Part shown: positions 49,612 to 55,014 of the stretch, one piece after another
How positions within the stretch are numbered: position 1 is the stretch's first letter
How the letters are laid out: every line of letters begins with the position of its first letter
Origin: PALSA-1296 sp038322815
GTDB taxonomy: Bacteria > Bacteroidota > Ignavibacteria > Palsa-1295
Reading direction: 5' to 3'
DNA: 55,014 nucleotides
NCBI GenBank assembly: GCA_038322815.1
Contig: JBBQGG010000012.1
Span: 1 to 55,014 of the forward strand
Translations under genes and position numbers: made by a program
Notes under the pieces: generated by a model
What the model saw: the letters and a program-made list of their open reading frames with translations, nothing else
Told to the model about the DNA's origin: nothing
Database searches by the model: none

Positions 49612-51633
49612 CTACTTCACAGGTGTCTGAACCTGAACTGTTACTGTTCGGCAATAATATCTTCCTTCAGGAGTTGAATTCATCTCCGGTGAATACGTCG
49701 GACCTATACCTTCGACCTTCGTTACTTGCGCAACTGCATTTTCATCTTTGATCAGTTTATGGACAGCAAAGGCTCGAGAAGTTGAAAGTTCTTTGTTGTG
49801 ATCGAGTTCGCCCATGGCATCAGTTGTTCCGGTGATGGAAACGGTCGAACCATCGTGAATTGTCTTCGATACAAATTCAGACACCATTTTTTTATTTGCA
49901 TCATTAATATCAGCTTTATCGAAATCAAAAACGACAAGCGAGAGACGTGAGATCTCGTATGGATTCGACTCCAATGTTGCTGGAAGATTAACACTTGATG
50001 ATCCGTTAATACCCCGATTATCGGTAATATCAAGTGCGCAAACTAATTGTTCACTTCCTTTTATCGTGCCAGCAATTTTTTCTGCATCAGAATTTCCAAG
50101 CTTCCATGCAATAACGGCAGGCGGCTCCCCTGCTCCGCCTACAGAATAGATGTTTTTGTTATGTGCTCCGACATTAAGCTTCCATGATGAGATCGGAGCT
50201 GAAGCACGAACGCTCATTGCAAACGGTACTGCATCAGGCGTGATAGCATACTCCTTAAATTGCGCATGAACGACAGGCGCGAGGAGCAATTCATCTTCAG
50301 CAAGAATTTCAACTCTTCGATTCTCCGAGATACCGGCAGTATCTTTCAATGATGAAGGAATAGTCGGATTTTTACTGGATCGTACTTCGATGCGATTCGG
50401 ATGTATTCTCCAAACATCGACGAGATATTTTTTTACGGTTTCAGCACGCGAGTTAGCAAGTTCTTTTGATGCAGATGTAGATACTTCCCGTCCGTCAGTT
50501 GTGCCGTTCAACGTTATTGCACCTTCGGATTTTTCTGTCATACGCTTACCGATAATATTCAGTATATGATAATACGCTCCAAGCGAATTATGCGGCAATG
50601 CAGCTTCTTTGAAATTCGAACGCTCGCCTGAGGTGATCGTATGGTAACGCGGCACAAAATTTGTGCTGGCGCTATCGAAGAAAATATACGGCAATATCGG
50701 AAATGTTTCTGTAACCGTTGTCTCATAGACGCTCACCGATTTCGGCTCCGCTAAACCTACATACGCAACAGGCGGCACAGGCTTTGCCGGCGGAGGAGGT
50801 GGCGGAGGTGGTGGTGGAGGCGGTGGTGGAGGCGGTGGCGGTGAAGGTGGCACTACTTTATAGAAATTATAACGCAAAGCAACCCCTGCCTGTAATGTCT
50901 GAGTTGACCAATGATAATCCTGCTTAACCTGAGTAAAAGGAAAATAATATTCAACTTCAGGAGCTGCGCTCAACCGTTCTGAGAGAGGAAAAGGATAACC
51001 AATTCCGCCTGTCACACCAAAAGTCTCTTTTAAATTTATGATAGGTCCCGAACCATCTATAAGAGATGTCGTATGTGTTTGGGGGTAGGTTACTCCTTGC
51101 GGAGACGTGATATGTTCGGTCTGGGTATAGGTTGAACTTGAGGAAAACGGAAAGTTCAGTGTGAATCCACCGCGAATATATATTGGAATTTTTAAGAATG
51201 GAGTATATTTCAAACCGAGACCGGCAAGTATTTCCGGAATTGATGACGTATAAGTATGCGTCGTACTGACATAAGAATATTGATTCGTATTCGGATCGAG
51301 ACTTGGGAAATTGCTGATGGCAGCACTAAAATTTCCGCCACGCTGCGCATAACCTGCCGATACATACGCATCAAGTTTTTTGAAGAGCGGTACCTCTCCG
51401 AGTAATCCTATTGAGAACCCTTTGCCGGTTCCGTTGCCAAAGACGCCACATCCATAATCACAACAAAAAACATTTGCCGTTGTTTTATGATAGTTGATAG
51501 AATAATCACCATGCACTCCAAGACGGAATGCAACGGGTTTTTCAGTATTTTGCTTAACAAGTTCCTCTGAGTTTTGGGCATGCAGAGGTATTGCAATAAA
51601 TATTGTGAGTAAGAGAGAAAGTATTTGCTTCAC
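49612..51633 (-). CDS. OmpA-family protein with N-terminal beta-barrel, polyproline linker and two OmpA domains
   Basis: The 673-aa product has a signal peptide (MKQILSLLLTIFIAIPLHA), an N-terminal outer-membrane beta-barrel of about 250 residues (alternating strands such as GFSIGLLGEVPLF, YFPFTQVKQ, ending ALRYNFYKV), then a proline run of 18 at about residues 266-287, and two OmpA-C/MotB-like peptidoglycan-binding regions (around LPYIFFDSASTNF and SLVVFDFDKADIND, each followed by NSRAETVKKYL/TSRAFAVHKLI and an RVEI or RYYCRTV end). It should tether the outer membrane to peptidoglycan. Two OmpA domains in one chain are unusual but known in this superphylum. Confidence 0.85.
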   Translation of the reverse strand: MKQILSLLLTIFIAIPLHAQNSEELVKQNTEKPVAFRLGVHGDYSINYHKTTANVFCCDYGCGVFGNGTGKGFSIGLLGEVPLFKKLDAYVSAGYAQRGGNFSAAISNFPSLDPNTNQYSYVSTTHTYTSSIPEILAGLGLKYTPFLKIPIYIRGGFTLNFPFSSSSTYTQTEHITSPQGVTYPQTHTTSLIDGSGPIINLKETFGVTGGIGYPFPLSERLSAAPEVEYYFPFTQVKQDYHWSTQTLQAGVALRYNFYKVVPPSPPPPPPPPPPPPPPPPPPAKPVPPVAYVGLAEPKSVSVYETTVTETFPILPYIFFDSASTNFVPRYHTITSGERSNFKEAALPHNSLGAYYHILNIIGKRMTEKSEGAITLNGTTDGREVSTSASKELANSRAETVKKYLVDVWRIHPNRIEVRSSKNPTIPSSLKDTAGISENRRVEILAEDELLLAPVVHAQFKEYAITPDAVPFAMSVRASAPISSWKLNVGAHNKNIYSVGGAGEPPAVIAWKLGNSDAEKIAGTIKGSEQLVCALDITDNRGINGSSSVNLPATLESNPYEISRLSLVVFDFDKADINDANKKMVSEFVSKTIHDGSTVSITGTTDAMGELDHNKELSTSRAFAVHKLIKDENAVAQVTKVEGIGPTYSPEMNSTPEGRYYCRTVTVQVQTPVK
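50788..50851. repeat. G-rich microsatellite coding the polyproline linker
   Basis: The plus strand here is almost only GGN triplets (GGTGGAGGCGGT type), which on the minus strand encode 18 consecutive prolines. Such a tract may change length by slippage and can form G-quadruplexes on the plus strand. Confidence 0.8.
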
Positions 51634-51667
51634 GAAAGAATACTACGTTTTTTTATATATGTACCGG

Positions 51668-51732
51668 TGTCCGTTCGGAATGACATATCTCTGCGAAGTG
51701 CTTTGTACCTGTTTCGCTCTTCGCAATGACAT
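51668..51732. repeat. Palindromic repeat, partial copy D
   Basis: The right end CTCTTCGCAATGACA matches copies A to C; the left end GTCCGTTCGGAATGACAT is a shortened version. It fills the gap between the OmpA gene and the giant surface protein gene. Confidence 0.5.
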
Positions 51733-51739
51733 GCAAAAA

Positions 51740-54700
51740 TTATCTCCTGACAATGATTCTCTTTGTCCCCCTGAACTCTCCGGCTTCAAAGGTAAGTGTG
51801 TATGCCCCTTCCGAAAGACGTGAGACGTCAAATTCTACTTTATATCTTCCGGCTTTCATCATAGCAGAGCCATCAAGTACATCCATTACTTTTGCTCCGG
51901 TACTTGAATAGATCGTTAACTTCGGATTAACATCCTCAAAAAATTGCACTTCCGTTTCTACTTTTCCTGTTGTCGGATTGGGATGAGGGGCTATAAATGA
52001 ATTTGCTCCTCCGTTAAAGATGAGATAGCTGATCGTGCATTTCGGATCAACCTTCACTGCGCTTGTATCGCCTGTAGGAACAGGCTTGATGAACATGATC
52101 GAATCGCTTGTGAATTTTCTCGGTGTTACTATGATCGAACTGATAACAGAATCCGGCACATTTACTCGGAATTTCAGCCTTGTAATTTCCCCGGCGATGA
52201 CGCTATCACACTTCAAAAGATCAATATCTAATTTCCCCGGTTGATATGTTACTGTAGGTTTTGTATATTTCGAAACTGCACTGAGATATTGCAGCGCGTA
52301 TTTATTATAGACAAGAGTATATTTTATGTCTATAGGCGTCAGCGGCATATCAACATTCATCAGTATAGGCACAATGATCGTATCCCCTATTTTTCCTCCG
52401 ACTGTGTCGACAAATCCTATTCGCGAATCGAAAGAAAGTGTAAGCGGATATGGCGGCGCATAGCCATAACTATGAATATGCCCTGTATCAACTATAGGAC
52501 ACGGTTTATTCGAATATGCAAAGATCGATGTGTCGATCAAGCTATCGGCAAGCGGACAGAACCGGACTGTGAGTACAATTGAATCACCCGGCTGCATCGT
52601 AAGAGGATACGGCTTATCCGAAGCTACAACGCGATGGAATGGCGGCAATGTTGATAGCGAATCGAAACGCATCGGAACAAGCCCCGGATTGCGGACAATT
52701 ACTGTGAGATCCTTACACTGCTTGACCCGCACGGTATCAAAATTAGTTTGTTTCTGAACGCTGATCTTTGGATTATCGATAAGAATCCTACAATGATCAT
52801 TTGTGGCAACAATCTTAAAGAAAACAATTGAATCACTATCGAAATTAAAATTATCAAGCGTCATGAGGAAATCTGCTGTATCGCCTTTTGGTAAGAAACG
52901 AACATAGCAAAACGTACCGGCTTTCACATTACGTGCATTCTTCAGGTCAGCCCATATACCGGAGCTATCAAGAACTGAGGTCTGATTTGTGTATTGAGTT
53001 AGGATATCTAAAAACCTGAGTTTAGTAGTATCATATCCCAAATGGAAAAGCATATCAATGATACTCTGTGGGATGTCACGTGAGATCATGATCGGGATCA
53101 CAAGGGTATCACACGTCGTAATATGAAAAGTATCTTGATTAATACGCGAAGCAGTAGTATCGAATGCCGTAGTTATGCCATACGAAGGTGCAAAGCCTTC
53201 GCCGGTGAGAAGAATTGATGTGTCAACACCATCACATGGGTAACTTGTAAAGAGATTTAATCGGGCAGAATATTTTTTCGGTGCGCGTGGAAAGAATGTA
53301 AATGAAAGACAAAGTTTTTCGCCGCGATGAACGATCCAAGGTAATTGCTTACCCGAGCACTCGGAAACGGTGAATACTTTCTGATCAGGTACGAATGTCG
53401 TCTTCGTAAAGATTATACTGTCGCCGCTCGGATTGGTAAAAGCATCGGGCACAACAACACTAACTTTTATCGGCAGTGCCGTAGTATCAACATGGGTGTT
53501 AGGAAATGCAACAATAGCTTGATTTGGCTGGAAATTCATTTCTCGCCTGCCCGAAAGATACGTATTAAATTGCTGCTTCCATACGTTTGCACTTGATCTT
53601 GCTTTAATATGGATCTGTGCATTCATCGTCAGGTTCTGCGCTATTGCAGGAATATTCGGACAAAAGGTAACAACAAGAGTATCCTGTGTCTTGGGCGGAA
53701 TAACAAATGAGCCTGATGTATCTCCGGTCAATTTTGAACGCCACTTAAAGACAGATTTATTCGGATTCGGCAAACCGACATCATCGATCCAGATCGAATC
53801 AATGACTATCGGAATAAAATCACTTTCATTCGTAAGAGGTATCTCGCGTTCGGAACAATCACATGGCTTAACAAGCCCGTAATTAATTAATTGAACCGGA
53901 ACATCAAGCCGAACGATCGTGCCGCTGCCGCTTACCGCTCCTGTTGTCTGTTTTCCGCATGGAGTATCAATGGTGACCGTAACATTATCATTATAATTCT
54001 GCGCAGCCGTTGGTGCAAAACGCACATACGCAGTAAGTGAATCGCGTGGGTTAAGCCAGAGCGGCAATACCGGAGAGGTCGAGAGAAGTGAATATCCGGG
54101 CGGAGTCGCGACAGAGGTAATATGAACCGGAATCGCCGAAATATTTTCGATAGTGATACTATCATCTTTACGCCAACCTACTTCTACGGGTCCGTATGTT
54201 GTCAGCGTCGTTACTGCAAGTTTCGGAGTCATGCTCGAGCCCTGAAGGAGTAGTTGATATTTCGTCCCGTCTGAAAGATCGATCTGGATATATGATCTAT
54301 CAGCGCGATCTTGTAAAATATCATTAGGGCAGTACTTTACATTGTAAATAAATGATTTTTTATCAGGTGTAGCTCCGGAAGGAATATGATTGAGCAGTGT
54401 ATATTTTCCACTCGGATCAATAAGCTGATCACCGGTTATGGTAACCGTTACCCCTGATATATTTGTAACGGTATCACTCTGCGTTCTGCACTGACAGCCG
54501 AGAACATTTTCAATATCAAGGAAGGGCGGCTGGAATTTAAATTGTTCGAACACACCGGTGCCACTTATCGGAATGCAGATAGTGCCATAACATTGAAGAT
54601 CGAAGATGCACAGTGTATCGTAATATGTTTTCGGTTCGCGGGGACGAAAGTCCACTGTAATATTCGACGTGGCTCCCGGACCAAGCCCAAATGTTTTTCC

Positions 54701-55014
54701 GCCGGTGATCGTAAACACATCCCCCACCTTTAAATAGGACGACATACTACGCGGATCTTTACCGTTATTTTTTGCCGTTGCTTGCAGCGTCGAACTTTTG
54801 CCAATAGAAACATTACCGAAAAGTATATTCGGAGTGGTAAAAGCCACATCAACGGAAATACCTGAACCAGTAAAATCGATCGTCTTCGTAATAGTGCAAC
54901 CTCTGTAATGACTGGTGACTTGCATTTGCCCTACAAAGGGACCCGGTGCTGAAGGACGGAAGCGAATAAACTCTGGCTGATATGCCGTTCTCGGTTTCAT
55001 CAATATTGGAAATG
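51740..55014 (-). CDS. Giant secreted protein with choice-of-anchor-D-like repeats and T9SS sorting domain, partial
   Basis: At least 1,091 codons are visible; the frame is still open at the right edge, so the true start lies outside (a TTG at 55003 is not the start). The sequence is made of repeating Ig-like domains of about 100 residues with the pattern RFRPSAPGPFVGQM, VDFRPREPKTYYDTL, VRFAPTAAQNYNDNVTV, VTFCPNIPA and VRFCPLADS, typical of choice-of-anchor-D/ASPM-SPD-2-like proteins. The C-terminal 80 residues (FIAPHPNPTTGKVETEV, IYSSTGAKVMDVL, GAYTLTFEAGEFRG) are a T9SS sorting domain with the PNP motif. It is expected at the cell surface, perhaps as an adhesin. Confidence 0.88.
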   Translation of the reverse strand, partial: FPILMKPRTAYQPEFIRFRPSAPGPFVGQMQVTSHYRGCTITKTIDFTGSGISVDVAFTTPNILFGNVSIGKSSTLQATAKNNGKDPRSMSSYLKVGDVFTITGGKTFGLGPGATSNITVDFRPREPKTYYDTLCIFDLQCYGTICIPISGTGVFEQFKFQPPFLDIENVLGCQCRTQSDTVTNISGVTVTITGDQLIDPSGKYTLLNHIPSGATPDKKSFIYNVKYCPNDILQDRADRSYIQIDLSDGTKYQLLLQGSSMTPKLAVTTLTTYGPVEVGWRKDDSITIENISAIPVHITSVATPPGYSLLSTSPVLPLWLNPRDSLTAYVRFAPTAAQNYNDNVTVTIDTPCGKQTTGAVSGSGTIVRLDVPVQLINYGLVKPCDCSEREIPLTNESDFIPIVIDSIWIDDVGLPNPNKSVFKWRSKLTGDTSGSFVIPPKTQDTLVVTFCPNIPAIAQNLTMNAQIHIKARSSANVWKQQFNTYLSGRREMNFQPNQAIVAFPNTHVDTTALPIKVSVVVPDAFTNPSGDSIIFTKTTFVPDQKVFTVSECSGKQLPWIVHRGEKLCLSFTFFPRAPKKYSARLNLFTSYPCDGVDTSILLTGEGFAPSYGITTAFDTTASRINQDTFHITTCDTLVIPIMISRDIPQSIIDMLFHLGYDTTKLRFLDILTQYTNQTSVLDSSGIWADLKNARNVKAGTFCYVRFLPKGDTADFLMTLDNFNFDSDSIVFFKIVATNDHCRILIDNPKISVQKQTNFDTVRVKQCKDLTVIVRNPGLVPMRFDSLSTLPPFHRVVASDKPYPLTMQPGDSIVLTVRFCPLADSLIDTSIFAYSNKPCPIVDTGHIHSYGYAPPYPLTLSFDSRIGFVDTVGGKIGDTIIVPILMNVDMPLTPIDIKYTLVYNKYALQYLSAVSKYTKPTVTYQPGKLDIDLLKCDSVIAGEITRLKFRVNVPDSVISSIIVTPRKFTSDSIMFIKPVPTGDTSAVKVDPKCTISYLIFNGGANSFIAPHPNPTTGKVETEVQFFEDVNPKLTIYSSTGAKVMDVLDGSAMMKAGRYKVEFDVSRLSEGAYTLTFEAGEFRGTKRIIVRR

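Noticed and set aside
54998..55003. TTG or ATG near the right edge as a start codon for the giant protein
   Set aside because: The frame continues to the window edge with matching repeat-domain sequence, so the true start is outside.
1..55014. CRISPR array, prophage or IS transposase
   Set aside because: No evenly spaced direct repeats with unique spacers, no cas genes, no phage structural genes and no transposase-like frame were seen.

Overview
The window looks like a chromosome segment from the Fibrobacterota-Chlorobiota-Bacteroidota (FCB) superphylum. A Kapaibacteriota or Ignavibacteria-like lineage is my best guess, but nothing here fixes the class. Evidence seen directly: Bacteroidota-type promoters (TTG, about 20 bp, then TAnnTTTG) stand before several genes. 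Some of these put the transcription start almost on the ATG, and few genes have a clear Shine-Dalgarno site. Several secreted proteins end in a type IX secretion (Por) sorting domain, and one very large protein has choice-of-anchor-D-like repeats. No phage or insertion-sequence transposase is visible. One tRNA (CAT anticodon) is present.

Layout from left to right. 1-600: the end of a sensor histidine kinase gene, facing a candidate free-standing small RNA. 583-5636: a secreted protein of unknown function, then a leftward cluster of two ATP-grasp ligases, a GNAT acetyltransferase and a KamA-family lysine 2,3-aminomutase. 5742-13378: a secreted HEAT/cyclophilin protein, a four-helix-bundle gene framed by 10-bp inverted repeats, pta, VOC and cupin genes, an AraC regulator, surE and ftsX. 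13444-20320: sdhC-sdhD without sdhA or sdhB, cbpA-cbpM, and respiratory complex I genes in two blocks (nuoA-nuoB and nuoC-nuoD) separated by three unrelated genes. 20348-29171: a lipid cluster (phosphoesterase, lipid kinase, PAP2), a T9SS cargo protein, a DCC-family protein with an AAA+ ATPase, a heptosyltransferase-like GT9, mpl and the tRNA. 29219-39078: an esterase/MBOAT/SGNH O-acylation module facing a coupled operon of an SSS symporter, a six-hairpin glycosidase, a BNR propeller and an unknown exoprotein. 39079-45674: repeat elements, a Uma2 nuclease, a thioredoxin lipoprotein, a RelE-type toxin-antitoxin pair between two copies of a 60-bp repeat, a DUF455 ferritin-like protein, a frameshifted DUF262 (GmrSD-like) gene and an 890-bp gene-free stretch. 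45675-55014: an SDR, a GH44 endoglucanase with T9SS tail, homogentisate dioxygenase, a double-OmpA porin-like protein and a giant T9SS cargo protein that runs off the right edge.

The second theme is repeats. Short degenerate arrays of roughly 7-bp units, in at least nine sequence families, sit at many gene borders and in places form coding sequence: a signal peptide, protein C-termini and internal loops. Larger palindromic elements and a four-hairpin cloverleaf-like element also occur. The most interesting candidates for something undescribed are the structured RNA at 312-440, the KamA/GNAT/double ATP-grasp cluster, and the repeat system with its associated cassettes (four-helix-bundle gene, toxin-antitoxin pair, Uma2).
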